Notes: a model not told the origin generated them from the letters alone. Numbered from the stretch's first letter, positions 18,815-28,215 are shown. The stretch is DNA of 64,000 bases from Kordiimonas lipolytica (GCF_001550065.1 NZ_LRUB01000024.1:165909-229908), one strand, 5' to 3'. Translations and numbers: made by a program.

Positions 18815-19642
18815 TCAATTGGGGTTCAGGAATCGTCCTTTTCCCCAATCCTCCAAAGTATTCAGGATTTCTTCACGCGTGGTCATCACGAACGGGCCAT
18901 AGCGCGCAATGGGTTCCCCAATGGGGGCGCCTGCAATCATCAGGAAACGGGCACCCGGCCGGCCTTTAACTGTGACGCTGTCGCCGTCCGATAGGATCGC
19001 AAGCGTGCGCGTGGGGAACGATTGCCCTTTGACCGACAAACCACCCTGGATGCCATAGAGAAAGGCTGTGTGGCCCTTTGGCACGGGCAGGGTTGCCTCT
19101 TCGCCGGTCAGTGTGATGTCCCCGTAAAAAGGCTTAACCGCAATATCGCGCACGGGGCCCTCATGGCCGTTCAGGTCGCCGGCAATCAGGTGGGCTTCAT
19201 AGCCGTCGCCAGATACAGTCGGGATCTCGTTCTTCGAGACATCCTGATACCGAGGCGGGATCATTTTTTTCGCCCCCGGCAGGTTGACCCACAGCTGGAA
19301 GCCGCGCACGTCCTCGCCGCTTGCCACAGGCATCTCCGAATGGACAATGCCGCGACCGGCGGTCATCCATTGGGCATCGCCCGGGCCGATGACGCCGCTG
19401 TTACCGCTTGTGTCGCCATGCCTCATCTTGCCCGACAGCATGTAGGTAACTGTCTCGAAACCCCGATGGGGGTGTTCGGGGAAGCCCGCACCCCGCGCGT
19501 CTTTCGGCAATTCCATTTCATCAAGCAGAAGGAAAGGGTCCAGGTTCATCAGACCCTTGCGGCCGATGCTCCGGTGAACTGTCACGCCCTGGCCTTCAGC
19601 CATGGCCACGGCCTCAAATAGTGTTTTGATCTTGCGATTCAT
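18815..19642 (-). CDS. Pirin family protein (cupin)
   Basis: A 275-aa bicupin. The N-terminal domain has the pirin signature HPHRGFETVTYML (about residue 57) and GDAQWMTAGRGIVHSE (about residue 89), which include the metal-binding His residues; some homologues show quercetinase activity. The C-terminal cupin (about residues 160-260) has the GHTAFLYGIQGG segment. It is 38 bases downstream of the glutathionyl-hydroquinone reductase gene on the same strand, suggesting an operon dealing with quinones, flavonoid-like compounds or redox stress; this link is inference. Confidence 0.92.
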   Translation of the reverse strand: MNRKIKTLFEAVAMAEGQGVTVHRSIGRKGLMNLDPFLLLDEMELPKDARGAGFPEHPHRGFETVTYMLSGKMRHGDTSGNSGVIGPGDAQWMTAGRGIVHSEMPVASGEDVRGFQLWVNLPGAKKMIPPRYQDVSKNEIPTVSGDGYEAHLIAGDLNGHEGPVRDIAVKPFYGDITLTGEEATLPVPKGHTAFLYGIQGGLSVKGQSFPTRTLAILSDGDSVTVKGRPGARFLMIAGAPIGEPIARYGPFVMTTREEILNTLEDWGKGRFLNPN

Positions 19643-19653
19643 CGCTTGTCTCC

Positions 19654-19685
19654 CAGGCCTTCGTTATAATCAGGCCTTCGTTATA
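19654..19685 (-). repeat. 17-bp tandem duplication across the end of the GST-family gene
   Basis: The unit CAGGCCTTCGTTATA occurs at 19654-19668 and again at 19671-19685, a period of 17 bases. The second copy includes the stop codon of the upstream GST-family gene. Confidence 0.85.
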
Positions 19686-20658
19686 GCCAGTCACGGCCAT
19701 GAGGGGCCGAGAGGTCAATTTCGGGGCCCACGGGCACGATGCCAGTGGGGTTGATGGTTTTATGGCTGGCGTAATAGTGGGTCTTGATATGATCCATATG
19801 CACGGTCTCGCGCACGCCTGGCATCTGGTAGATCTCCCGTACATAGGCGGACAGCTCCGGGTATTCCTTCAGCGTGCGGATGTTGCATTTGAAATGCCCC
19901 ACATAGACGGGGTCGAACCTTACCAGCGTGGTAAAGAGGCGAATGTCAGCCTCGGTAAAGCTGTCGCCGGCCAGATAGCGGTTCTCCGCAAGATGGCCTT
20001 CAAGCCAGTCCAGTGTCTCAAACAGCGGTACCACAGCCTCTTCATAGGCTTTCTGCGTTGTGGCGAACCCGGCCTTGTAGACGCCGTTGTTGACTGTGTC
20101 ATAGATGCGGTCGTTGAGGCTGTCGATCTCGGTCCGTAATGCATCTGGGTAATAGTCGCCTTCCGCCGCACCAAGGCCGTCGAACGCGGTTGAGAACATG
20201 CGGATGATATCAGCGCTTTCGTTCGATACGATGGTCTCATTCTTCTTGTCCCACAGCACAGGGACCGTCACCCGGCCGCTGTAGGCAGCGTCGGCGCGGG
20301 TATAGATCTGGTGCAGGAAGTCTGCGCCATAAAGCGCGTCGCCCGTGCTGCCGTCACTTCCATCAAACGTCCAGCCGTTCTCCAGCATGGTCATGCCCAC
20401 AACGGACACGTCGATCATGTCTTCAAGGCCTTTGAGTGCGCGAACAATCAGCGTCCTGTGCGCCCACGGGCAGGCGTAGGATACGTAAAGATGATAGCGC
20501 CCGGCCTCTGCCTTAAAGCCGCTATCGCCGGTGGGGCCTGCGGCACCGTCGCTGGTGACCCAGTTCCGGAACTGGCTCTCGCTGCGCTTGAATTTGCCGC
20601 CCGTTGATTTGGTATCATACCATTTGTCGTGCCATTCGCCGTCGATCAGAAGTCCCAT
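19681..20658 (-). CDS. Glutathionyl-hydroquinone reductase (Xi-class GST, YqjG-like)
   Basis: A 325-aa GST-fold enzyme that reduces glutathionyl-hydroquinones to hydroquinones using glutathione. The catalytic CPWAH motif of this class lies near residue 63, after the YHLYVSYA strand. The N-terminal stretch rich in W/Y and the C-terminal helical domain (LEGHLAENRYLAGDSFTEADIRLF near residue 220) fit the YqjG/PcpF group in length and order. It is cytosolic. It is probably co-transcribed with the pirin gene downstream. A 17-bp tandem duplication spans its stop codon. Confidence 0.92.
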   Translation of the reverse strand: MGLLIDGEWHDKWYDTKSTGGKFKRSESQFRNWVTSDGAAGPTGDSGFKAEAGRYHLYVSYACPWAHRTLIVRALKGLEDMIDVSVVGMTMLENGWTFDGSDGSTGDALYGADFLHQIYTRADAAYSGRVTVPVLWDKKNETIVSNESADIIRMFSTAFDGLGAAEGDYYPDALRTEIDSLNDRIYDTVNNGVYKAGFATTQKAYEEAVVPLFETLDWLEGHLAENRYLAGDSFTEADIRLFTTLVRFDPVYVGHFKCNIRTLKEYPELSAYVREIYQMPGVRETVHMDHIKTHYYASHKTINPTGIVPVGPEIDLSAPHGRDWL

Positions 20659-20850
20659 TTTGTGCCTCCATTGTTGTTAGGGCAAAGATAGGGTTTTCGG
20701 TGCATGCCTTGTAGGAGGCTATCGCCCAAGGCAGCGTTGCAAAATTGCGAACGCCGCTGAGGTTGAATCACGGGGTTTAATCATGGGGTTTAACCATGTT
20801 CAAAGGATTGCCTGTTAGGTTATGCTGCTGTGATCACATGATAGGGAAGG

Positions 20851-21570
20851 ATGCCTGTGGCCGCATTGTGCCGAAATCTGATCCTGGTGCTGTTGGCCTG
20901 GGCCTTTTGTATGCCTTTGGCTTCGGGCGCGGCGCAGGCAGACACTTCTTGTCTGCGCATGGGCGTGATCTTCAGGGCGGAAACGGTCTTGCAGGTCAAA
21001 CAGGCGGCCCAGCGAATTTTCGACAAGGCAGGCCTGTGCCTGGAGCTGGTTGAAATGCCGGTACGGCGTGCCGAACAGATGGTCCTGCATGGAGGACTGG
21101 ACGGCGAAATACTGCGCACCGCCCTGTGGGTAGAGCAGCACAAGGAAGATGTTATTGCCGTCCCGACACCGTTTTTCGAAGACCATATGATGGCAATAAG
21201 CCTTGAGGCGCGGCAGCTTCAAATTCAGGAGATGAATGACCTGCGGCCCTACAAGGTGGTGATTGCGGGTGGTCATCGCTGGGCGGAAGCAAAGCTGGCG
21301 GCGCTGGGCATTGAGCCGGTGAAAACAAGTTCCGCCAGCCGGTATCTGGAGCTTTTGCACATTGGCCGTGTAGATGTAGGCTTGATGGAAGAAAGCCTCG
21401 TGGCGCTCATTTCCAATAAGCAGGGCATTGCCCTGCAGCGTCTGGAGCGTCTGCCCTACTATACGGTGCTGCGCCGCGACCATGAGGCATTGGTGCCCCG
21501 GCTCGATGCGGCGCTCAGGTGGGCGCGGGGGACCTCACAGTCTGATGCGCGGGATCAAACCTCGCAGTGA
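20851..21570 (+). CDS. Periplasmic substrate-binding-like protein
   Basis: A 239-aa secreted protein with a signal peptide (NLILVLLAWAFCMPLASGAAQA, cut near residue 30). The mature part has the shape of family 3 solute-binding proteins: MGVIFRAETVLQVKQA, EMPVRRAEQMVLHGGLDGE, and a hinge near YKVVIAGGHRWAEAKLAALGIEP. No permease or ATPase gene is adjacent, so it may be a stand-alone binding or sensory protein. AGGGAAGG ends directly before ATG 20851, so GTG at 20857 (6 bases further) fits the ribosome site better. Its end overlaps the convergent LysR gene by 16 bases. Confidence 0.68.
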   Translation: MPVAALCRNLILVLLAWAFCMPLASGAAQADTSCLRMGVIFRAETVLQVKQAAQRIFDKAGLCLELVEMPVRRAEQMVLHGGLDGEILRTALWVEQHKEDVIAVPTPFFEDHMMAISLEARQLQIQEMNDLRPYKVVIAGGHRWAEAKLAALGIEPVKTSSASRYLELLHIGRVDVGLMEESLVALISNKQGIALQRLERLPYYTVLRRDHEALVPRLDAALRWARGTSQSDARDQTSQ

Positions 21571-22460
21571 TTTTCAGGGTCGGCGAACCAATCGGCCATG
21601 AAGTCGATGAACAGCCGCACCTTGAGCGGTAGCAGGCGGCGTTCGGGGTAGAGTGCGTAAAGGAATGATGGGGCCCTTGGGACGTCCTCAAAGAGTTTGA
21701 CCACCTTGCCGTCCCGGACGGCGTCTTCAAGGAAGAAATCCGGCAGGGTTGCGATCGCCACACCTTCAATCGCCGCCGCGAGTTGCATGAGGCCGGAATT
21801 CGATGTCACCTGCCCGGTAACGCGTACGGCGCGGGCATCACTGCCTGTGCCGAACCGCCACTGTTTGGCCGCCTCCACGTTCGAATAGAAGACACAGTTA
21901 TGGTCCTTCAGGTCTTCGGGTGTTTTGGGCGTGCCGTGTGCCTCAAGATACGCGGGGCTTGCCACCACATGATGGCGAATATCGCAGATATTGCGGGCGA
22001 TCAGGCTGGTGTCTGAAAGCTCTGGCGCGATCCTGAGGCCAAGATCAAACCCGCCCCCAATGATATCCACCCGTTCGTCGGTCAGGCTCATCTCAAGCTT
22101 CAGGCCCGGATGCTGCCGGGCAAAAGCCATCAGCGGGGAACCCAGCTTGAGGTCGGCGAAACTTCTGGGGGCTGTGAAGCGGAGCGTCCCCACCAGATTG
22201 TCGCTGGTGTGCTTCACCGCCTGGGCGGCGTCTTCCACATCATCCAATATTCGGATGCCGCGTTCATAGAACAGAGCGCCCTCGTCTGTGGGCGTCACGC
22301 CCTTTGTGTTGCGCGCCAACAGCTTGACGCCAAGCCCGTCCTCAAGCGACTGGATGCGCCGGCTCGCGACCGATTTGGTGATATGCAGCGCCTTGGCGGC
22401 GGCCGTCAGGTTACCTGCCTCAACGGCGCGGCAGAAGGTGCGGATGGCTTGCAGGTCCAT
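21555..22460 (-). CDS. LysR-family transcriptional regulator
   Basis: A 301-aa LysR regulator. The N-terminal winged helix-turn-helix (about residues 1-60) reads LQAIRTFCRAVEAGNLTAAA and ALHITKSVASRRIQSLED. The C-terminal periplasmic-binding-like effector domain spans about residues 90-295. The target genes are not evident; the usual divergent partner is not present, because the gene on its upstream side (22554-23267) runs in the same direction, and a binding protein gene converges at its end. Confidence 0.94.
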   Translation of the reverse strand: MDLQAIRTFCRAVEAGNLTAAAKALHITKSVASRRIQSLEDGLGVKLLARNTKGVTPTDEGALFYERGIRILDDVEDAAQAVKHTSDNLVGTLRFTAPRSFADLKLGSPLMAFARQHPGLKLEMSLTDERVDIIGGGFDLGLRIAPELSDTSLIARNICDIRHHVVASPAYLEAHGTPKTPEDLKDHNCVFYSNVEAAKQWRFGTGSDARAVRVTGQVTSNSGLMQLAAAIEGVAIATLPDFFLEDAVRDGKVVKLFEDVPRAPSFLYALYPERRLLPLKVRLFIDFMADWFADPENHCEV

Positions 22461-22553
22461 GATGGTCTCGTTTGTTATTGCGAAACGATTTGCTTCTGAT
22501 GGTGCAGAAATGTTGCGTACGGCGCAACAACAAACCCGGTTGTCGGGGAAGAA

Positions 22554-23267
22554 TTATTGAGAGGCTTTCTTGCTGCTATAGATCGCAAGACCTGCAAACA
22601 GGCCAGCGACCCCAAGTGCCGCGAGGGCCGCACCGATGCCCACCAACATCTGATTGCGGTTGCCGAGCCTCTCCGTGCTCTCGTGGGTGAAATCATATCG
22701 CCGTCTGCCACCTTCCACGGGGACTACAAACATCGTGCCGCGCCGCTCGATTGTTTTGATGAAATCATAGTCGAGGCGTGCCGATATTTCCGAAATGTTA
22801 TAGACGGTTTGGTCTTGATCCCGAAAAGCATAGTCGAACAGATTGAGCGACTCCCCGTCCCGGATAACGCCGTAGGACCGGTAGTGTTGGTAATGATAGG
22901 TAATTGTCTCAGGCGCTATCAGTTCATGGGTGATGAGCCCGGTGCCAATGGCTAGTGCTGCAGAGGCTGCAATAGCAACATGCATGGCCAGCTTGGATTT
23001 GCGTCTTGTGTGCTGCGCTAATCTGTCCCGTACCTGCTTGATCTCTTTCAGGCGCAACAGCTCTGCATCATCGACCTCACTACACAGGGTGGAAAGATCG
23101 ATAGCGTAGACCTTTAGGATGGCATCGAAGACATCCTCTGCTGGATAGTTCCGGCCATTCTCCAGTTTAGACAGATAGGACTGTTCCACACCGATCGCTT
23201 TGGCAGCCTCCGGCTGGGTCCAGTTCAGCCGATCCCGTGCGACTTTGATATAAGCACCGAATTTCAT
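22554..23267 (-). CDS. Membrane-bound XRE-family regulator
   Basis: About 237 aa from ATG 23267, which follows a GGGGGA ribosome site; an upstream TTG at 23279 is less likely. The N-terminal helix-turn-helix (about residues 4-58) holds RLNWTQPEAAKAIGVEQSYLSKLENG. Two hydrophobic segments (about residues 95-113 and 210-230) enclose a soluble loop of about 95 residues, so it looks like a regulator tethered by two membrane passes with a periplasmic loop that could sense a signal. No partner gene is evident. This topology resembles one-component membrane regulators; the signal and targets are unknown. Confidence 0.75.
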   Translation of the reverse strand: MKFGAYIKVARDRLNWTQPEAAKAIGVEQSYLSKLENGRNYPAEDVFDAILKVYAIDLSTLCSEVDDAELLRLKEIKQVRDRLAQHTRRKSKLAMHVAIAASAALAIGTGLITHELIAPETITYHYQHYRSYGVIRDGESLNLFDYAFRDQDQTVYNISEISARLDYDFIKTIERRGTMFVVPVEGGRRRYDFTHESTERLGNRNQMLVGIGAALAALGVAGLFAGLAIYSSKKASQ

Positions 23268-23402
23268 TGTTTCCCCCAATCGATAACATCATGAAAATAC
23301 GGCCTTATTCTTCCGCAGTCGTTCCATGAATGCGAGGCGAATATAGACGAATTACCATGCATAATCCAAGAAAGCTGACGGCTATCCGGGGCGGGATACA
23401 AA

Positions 23403-23429
23403 AAAACCGCCCCGGATGAGGGCGGTTTT
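23403..23429 (-). terminator. Rho-independent terminator after infC
   Basis: AAAACCGCC pairs with GGCGGTTTT across a 9-base loop, with A/T runs on both sides. It stands 28 bases past the infC stop on the minus strand and can act in both directions. Confidence 0.85.
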
Positions 23430-23456
23430 CTGAATTCTTGGGACTGGAAGGTGCGC

Positions 23457-23993
23457 TTACTTGGGCGCGATCACCATGATCATCTGACGGCCTTCCATTT
23501 TTGGCCGCGCCTCGATCTTGGCTTCTTCTTCCATCTCACCGGCTACCTTGTTGAGGACTTGCATCCCCAACTCCTGGTGCGCCATCTCACGGCCACGGAA
23601 CCGGATGGTTACTTTCACCTTGTCGCCCTTGGCGATAAACTGGTGAATCTTCTTCATCTTGGTTTCATAGTCATGGACATCGATGCCGGGACGCATCTTG
23701 ATTTCCTTGACTTCCTGGGTCTTCTGGTTCTTCCGTGCAGCGTTAGCTTTCTTCTGCTGCTCGTACTTGAACTTGCCGTAGTCGAGAACCTTACATACAG
23801 GGGGTTCCGCATTTGGCGAGATTTCAACCAGGTCAAGCCCGCTGTCGCGCGCGATATCCATCGCCTGCGCTGTTGAAACAACACCGTGGTTTTCACCTTC
23901 TGCTCCGATCAAGCGTACTTCGCGTACCCGGATTTGATCGTTCACGCGCGGCCCTTCCTGTTTGGGTGGCGCCGCAAATTGCCCTCTACGTAT
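23457..23993 (-). CDS. infC: Translation initiation factor IF-3, AUA start
   Basis: A 178-aa IF-3, which binds the 30S subunit and enforces correct start-codon choice. The N-terminal domain ([19 protein letters not shown]), the linker with [14 protein letters not shown] and the C-terminal domain ([35 protein letters not shown]) are complete. The first canonical start is GTG at 23945, but the frame continues upstream with the typical N-terminal sequence [20 protein letters not shown]. An ATA at 23991-23993 follows AGGAG by 8 bases. IF-3 discriminates against AUU/AUC/AUA starts, so such a codon gives the known negative autoregulation; E. coli uses AUU. It lies downstream of thrS. Confidence 0.93.
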   Translation of the reverse strand: MRRGQFAAPPKQEGPRVNDQIRVREVRLIGAEGENHGVVSTAQAMDIARDSGLDLVEISPNAEPPVCKVLDYGKFKYEQQKKANAARKNQKTQEVKEIKMRPGIDVHDYETKMKKIHQFIAKGDKVKVTIRFRGREMAHQELGMQVLNKVAGEMEEEAKIEARPKMEGRQMIMVIAPK

Positions 23994-24009
23994 GGTCAGT
24001 TCTCCTATA
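23991..24009 (-). promoter_or_regulatory. Ribosome binding site and AUA start of infC
   Basis: On the minus strand, AGGAG is followed by 8 bases and then ATA. The same frame carries conserved IF-3 N-terminal residues immediately after it, while the GTG at 23945 has no comparable ribosome site. This decides the start and points to IF-3 autoregulation. Confidence 0.8.
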
Positions 24010-24119
24010 TCTCGTTAACCATTCATGTAACTTTGGCGAGCCAGGATGACTCGCCAATGTCGCTATTATAGCTCTTCTTTTATGTCCTGCAAAGCCTTGA
24101 AACGCTTAGCGTTTGCTAA

Positions 24120-26111
24120 TCAGGCCTTGCCAGACGGCATTTCTGCCTCTGCCGTCAGGCCTGCGACAACTTCCGCAAGCGGTGCAACCGACTGATCGTT
24201 CGACCCAAGGCGCCGCACGCTGACGGTCTTCTGTTCCGCCTCGCGGCCACCAACAACAAGGATTGCAGGCACTTTTGCGTGGCTGTGCTCGCGGACCTTA
24301 TAGTTGATCTTCTCGTTCCTCAGATCCAGCTTTGCGCGGAGACCTGCAGCTTCGAGCGCATCAAACACTTCTTTTGCATAGTCGTCTGCATCGGACGTGA
24401 TCGGCGTCACTACAGCCTGCGTTGGCGCGAGCCAGAGCGGCATCCGGCCGGCGTAATGCTCGATCATGATGCCGATGAAACGCTCCAGCGTGCCAAGGAT
24501 CGCGCGGTGCAGCATCACAGGACGGTGCTTGTTGCCGTCTTCGCCAACGAAGCTTGCGTCCAGGCGCTCAGGCAGCACGAAATCAAGCTGCAGCGTGCCG
24601 CACTGCCAGGTCCGGCCGATGGCGTCACTGAGGTGGAACTCAAGTTTCGGCCCATAGAAGGCGCCTTCGCCCGGTGCGTAATCATACTCAAGGCCTGCGG
24701 CCTTCAGCGCCGCCTCCAGCGCACCTTCGGCCTTGTCCCAGGTTTCGTCTGTGCCGGCGCGGGTTTCAGGCCTTGTCGCCAGCAGCACCTTGAATTCCGG
24801 GAAGCCGAGGTCGCGGTACACGCTTGCCAAGAGGTCACAGAAAGCCACGCTTTCAGACGTGATCTGGTCTTCGCGGCAGAAGATGTGCGCGTCATCCTGC
24901 GTCATCTGGCGCACGCGCATCAAGCCGTGCAGCGCACCGTGCGCTTCGTTCCGGTGGCAGCAGCCAAACTCGGCGAAGCGGATCGGCAGGTCGCGGTAGC
25001 TTTTGATGCCTTGCTTGAACACCTGCACGTGGGCTGGGCAGTTCATCGGCTTCAATGCCATCAGCCGCGCGTTTGCGGATACAACAGGCGCGTCTTCTTC
25101 CGTCGACGGGATCTCGTCCGGCACCACGAACATATTCTCGCGGAACTTGGACCAGTGGCCCGACTGTTCCCAGAACTTGCTGTCCAGAAGCTGTGGCGTC
25201 TTTATCTCGTTATAGCCCGCGCCCTGAAGGCGACTGCGGATGTATTTCTCCATCTGCAGCCAGATGGTGTAACCCTGCGGATGCCAGAAGACGCTGCCTT
25301 GCGCTTCTTCCTGCAGGTGGAACAGGTCCATCTCGCGCCCCAGCTTCCTATGGTCGCGTTTTTCCGCTTCCTCCAGCCTGTGCAGGTAGGCTTTCAGCTC
25401 TTTCTTGTCGGTCCAGCAGGTGCCGTAGATGCGTGTCAGCATGGCGTTCTTGCTGTCGCCGCGCCAGTATGCGCCCGCCACCTTCATCAGCTTGAAGGCA
25501 TCGCCCAGTTTGCCGGTGGACGGCAGGTGCGGGCCACGGCACAGGTCAAGCCATTCGCCCTGGCGGTAAACCGTGATCGGCTCACCTTCCGGCAGGTCGG
25601 AAATAATCTCGGCCTTATAGTGCTCGCCAATCTTCTTGAAGTAGGCGATTGCCTCGTCACGGTCCCACACTTCGCGGGTGATGTCTTCATCGCGCGCCAC
25701 AATCTCGTGCATGCGCTTCTCGATCACCGCCAGATCATCTTCGGTGAAGGGCTTGTCGCGCGCGAAATCATAGAAGAAGCCGTCCTGGATGTTCGGGCCG
25801 ATGGTGACCTGGGTGCCGGGGAACAGTTCCTGCACGGCTTCGGCCATCACGTGCGCGCAGTCGTGGCGCAGGATGTCGAGCGCGTCTTCCGTGTCGCGCT
25901 TGGTCACGATGGAAACATCGGCGTCGGCTTCGATCTCGCGGGTCAGGTCCCACATCTCGCCATTCACTTTGATGGCAAGCGCGGCCTTCAGGAGACCAGG
26001 GCCGATATCGGCCGCGAGTGTGGTGCCGGTCACCGGGCCATCAAACGTGCGCACGCTGCCGTCTGGCAGGCGCAGGTTGACCGGGTTTTGGACACTCACA
26101 TTCTCGTTCAT
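24120..26111 (-). CDS. thrS: Threonyl-tRNA synthetase
   Basis: A 663-aa class II aminoacyl-tRNA synthetase that charges tRNA-Thr. The order is standard: an N-terminal TGS domain (about residues 10-70), the editing domain (about residues 75-240, with [16 protein letters not shown] and [11 protein letters not shown]), then the catalytic core with motif 1 near residue 280, the zinc-binding Cys in [11 protein letters not shown] (about residue 350), motif 2 [11 protein letters not shown] near residue 385 and motif 3 [15 protein letters not shown] near residue 530. The C-terminal anticodon-binding domain ends at LAEVVAGL. It is followed on the same strand by infC. Confidence 0.97.
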   Translation of the reverse strand: MNENVSVQNPVNLRLPDGSVRTFDGPVTGTTLAADIGPGLLKAALAIKVNGEMWDLTREIEADADVSIVTKRDTEDALDILRHDCAHVMAEAVQELFPGTQVTIGPNIQDGFFYDFARDKPFTEDDLAVIEKRMHEIVARDEDITREVWDRDEAIAYFKKIGEHYKAEIISDLPEGEPITVYRQGEWLDLCRGPHLPSTGKLGDAFKLMKVAGAYWRGDSKNAMLTRIYGTCWTDKKELKAYLHRLEEAEKRDHRKLGREMDLFHLQEEAQGSVFWHPQGYTIWLQMEKYIRSRLQGAGYNEIKTPQLLDSKFWEQSGHWSKFRENMFVVPDEIPSTEEDAPVVSANARLMALKPMNCPAHVQVFKQGIKSYRDLPIRFAEFGCCHRNEAHGALHGLMRVRQMTQDDAHIFCREDQITSESVAFCDLLASVYRDLGFPEFKVLLATRPETRAGTDETWDKAEGALEAALKAAGLEYDYAPGEGAFYGPKLEFHLSDAIGRTWQCGTLQLDFVLPERLDASFVGEDGNKHRPVMLHRAILGTLERFIGIMIEHYAGRMPLWLAPTQAVVTPITSDADDYAKEVFDALEAAGLRAKLDLRNEKINYKVREHSHAKVPAILVVGGREAEQKTVSVRRLGSNDQSVAPLAEVVAGLTAEAEMPSGKA

Positions 26112-26271
26112 TGTTCTGGTTTCCTTGAGATAAAAAAATAGTGAAGTGGCGAGTTAACTACGGTCCACGCGGAAGTCAAGCAAAGCCTAGGCTTTTGTGT
26201 ACTTGAGCGCGAAAAAGAGGCCTGCTAGGGTCACCCAAACGTCACAGCGTCTTATCCGGGGGAAATTTTCC

Positions 26272-27021
26272 ATGACACAGCCGTCCTTCCTGAAATCCGA
26301 TCATGGCACCAGGATCGCCTATCACAAGAGCGCGGGCTTTGGCCCCGGCGTAGTGTTCCTGGGCGGCTTCATGAGCGATATGGAAGGCGGCAAGGCGCTC
26401 GAGCTTGAGGCCTACTGCCGCCGTGTGGGGCGGGCGTTCGTGCGCTTCGATTATCAGGGCCACGGCCAGTCGTCCGGCGAGTTTGCTGACGGCACCATCG
26501 GCCTGTGGCTCAAGGACGCGCTCGCGGTGATCGACTGGCTCACCGAAGGCCCGCAAATCTTGGTCGGCAGCTCCATGGGGGGCTGGATATCCTTGCTGGC
26601 GGCCAAGGCGCGCCCGGGGCGGGTGAAGGGGCTGGTGGGCATTGCCGCCGCACCGGATTTCACCGTCTGGCACTGGGACGCCATGACGGAAGAAGAGCAG
26701 AAAACCATCATCGAAGATGGCCGGCTGGAGGTCTATTCCGATTATGGGCCGGACCCCTATGTGTTTACCAAGGAGCTGTTCGACGACGGTTGGCAGAACC
26801 GCATCAACAACGGCCCGATCCATCTGGATATCCCCGTGCGGCTCATTCAGGGCACTGATGACGCGGACGTGCCGTGGCAGACAGCCATGAAGATCGCCGA
26901 CAACATCACCGGCGAGGACACGGAAGTGATCCTGGTGCCGGGCGGTGACCACCGGCTGTCGCGCGACGTGGACCTGAAGCGCCTTGTGCGCGTGGTCGAT
27001 AGCCTCGCGAGGGACATCTGA
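26272..27021 (+). CDS. Alpha/beta hydrolase
   Basis: A 249-aa serine hydrolase of the alpha/beta fold. The nucleophile elbow is GSSMGGW (about residue 101), with the oxyanion region FLGGFMSDMEG near residue 29; the acid is probably in GTDDADVPW (about residue 200) and the His in PGGDHRLSR (about residue 226). ATG 26272 is chosen over an upstream in-frame start because GGGGGA precedes it by 9 bases. It overlaps the endonuclease III start by one base (TGATG). The substrate is unknown; homologues are annotated as carboxylesterases or lysophospholipase-like. Confidence 0.9.
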   Translation: MTQPSFLKSDHGTRIAYHKSAGFGPGVVFLGGFMSDMEGGKALELEAYCRRVGRAFVRFDYQGHGQSSGEFADGTIGLWLKDALAVIDWLTEGPQILVGSSMGGWISLLAAKARPGRVKGLVGIAAAPDFTVWHWDAMTEEEQKTIIEDGRLEVYSDYGPDPYVFTKELFDDGWQNRINNGPIHLDIPVRLIQGTDDADVPWQTAMKIADNITGEDTEVILVPGGDHRLSRDVDLKRLVRVVDSLARDI

Positions 27022-27674
27022 TGGCCGGGAAATACAGCAAGCTGAATCGTCAGCAGATTTTCGAGTTTTTCGCACGATTGGCGGAAGACAACCCGAACCC
27101 TGAGGGCGAGCTTGAGTATGTGAATGACTTCACGCTGCTGGTTGCCGTGGTCTTATCCGCGCAGGCGACCGACGTGGGGGTGAACAAGGCCACGCGCAGC
27201 CTGTGGCCGGTGGCCGACACGCCGGAGAAGATGCTGGCGCTTGGCGTTGACGGCCTGAAGGAGCATATCAAGACCATCGGGCTTTATAACTCCAAGGCCG
27301 AAAATGTGATCAAGCTGTGCCGTGACCTGATCGACAAGCATGGCGGCAAGGTGCCCCAGACGCGGGAAGAACTGGTCGCGCTCGCGGGCGTGGGCCGCAA
27401 AACCGCCAATGTGGTGCTGAATATCGCTTTCGGTCAGCCCACCTGCGCGGTGGACACGCATATTTTCCGCGTGTCGAACCGCACCGGCCTCGCGCCCGGC
27501 AAGAATGTTGACAAGGTTGAGGAAGCGCTGATGAAGGTGATCCCCGATCCCTTCAAGCTGCACGCTCACCACTGGCTGATCCTGCTGGGCCGCTACATCT
27601 GCAAGGCCCGAAAACCCGACTGCGCCAAATGCAAACTGACGGATATTTGCCTTTATAAGGAGAAGACCCTGTGA
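27021..27674 (+). CDS. nth: Endonuclease III
   Basis: A 217-aa bifunctional DNA glycosylase/AP lyase that removes oxidised pyrimidines in base excision repair. The helix-hairpin-helix with catalytic Lys is LAGVGRKTANVVLN (about residue 122), and the catalytic Asp is in AVDTHIFRVSNR (about residue 141). The C-terminal 4Fe-4S loop is complete with spacing C-x6-C-x2-C-x5-C (CKARKPDCAKCKLTDIC). It is coupled by overlap to the hydrolase before and the lipoprotein after. Confidence 0.97.
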   Translation: MAGKYSKLNRQQIFEFFARLAEDNPNPEGELEYVNDFTLLVAVVLSAQATDVGVNKATRSLWPVADTPEKMLALGVDGLKEHIKTIGLYNSKAENVIKLCRDLIDKHGGKVPQTREELVALAGVGRKTANVVLNIAFGQPTCAVDTHIFRVSNRTGLAPGKNVDKVEEALMKVIPDPFKLHAHHWLILLGRYICKARKPDCAKCKLTDICLYKEKTL

Positions 27675-28141
27675 GGTGGCTGATTCCAGTTCTGGCGATG
27701 CTGCTGTCCAGTTGTGCAGCCAAGCCGGCTTTGCTCTGGCAAGAAGCGATAGACGGCAGGGTAGGAGAGGAAGCAGATGGGCTTGCTCGATACTTCAGCG
27801 ATGATGGGTATGGAAGTACTGCGGAGTTTCTATTCCCTGGCGGCAGAGGTGTCTCGCAATCCAGTTTTCCAATGCCATCCAAAGTCTGGAAGGCCAAGGA
27901 TGCAAGCTTGTGGCAGGAAATTGCGGCAATTGTTCGCGAATTTGGCGGACAGAACATTGAAAAAACAGAGACATGTGGGCCGGAATTGCGCATGAGCCAC
28001 GATTATTCAAACAGTTTGTACATCAAAGTTGGCGAGGGTCGGGGCTTTATCTCCAGTGGAGCATCTGGCGAATGCCATTTTGGCGAAAGCGACGAAGCAG
28101 GTCGAAGAGTGCAGGCCTTGCTACGCGAAAAGAAGTGGTAG
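27671..28141 (+). CDS. Small lipoprotein of unknown function
   Basis: A 156-aa protein that starts with a lipoprotein signal: a basic start, a hydrophobic stretch and the lipobox LLSSC (Cys near residue 15). The rest shows no recognised domain; two more Cys (TCGPELR, GECHFG) could form a disulfide. It starts with GTG inside the last codons of nth (4-base overlap). Composition is a little more AT-rich than its neighbours. It is probably exported and anchored; no function is assigned. Confidence 0.65.
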   Translation: MRWLIPVLAMLLSSCAAKPALLWQEAIDGRVGEEADGLARYFSDDGYGSTAEFLFPGGRGVSQSSFPMPSKVWKAKDASLWQEIAAIVREFGGQNIEKTETCGPELRMSHDYSNSLYIKVGEGRGFISSGASGECHFGESDEAGRRVQALLREKKW

Positions 28142-28215
28142 GATTAGGCGCCACTAATTTGACGGGCGTAGAATGTGCTTTAGCTTCCATATGAAATTCG
28201 CAAGGGGGGAACGGT

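Noticed and set aside
23457..23945. infC starting at GTG 23945
   Set aside because: This start lacks a good ribosome site and cuts off conserved residues; ATA at 23993 fits family and spacing.
24279..26141. 620-codon open frame on the plus strand
   Set aside because: It is the shadow of thrS on the other strand, caused by GC-rich codon use; no protein motif is present.
26112..26271. T-box or other riboswitch before thrS
   Set aside because: No T-box sequence or specifier hairpin is seen, and T-boxes are rare in Proteobacteria.
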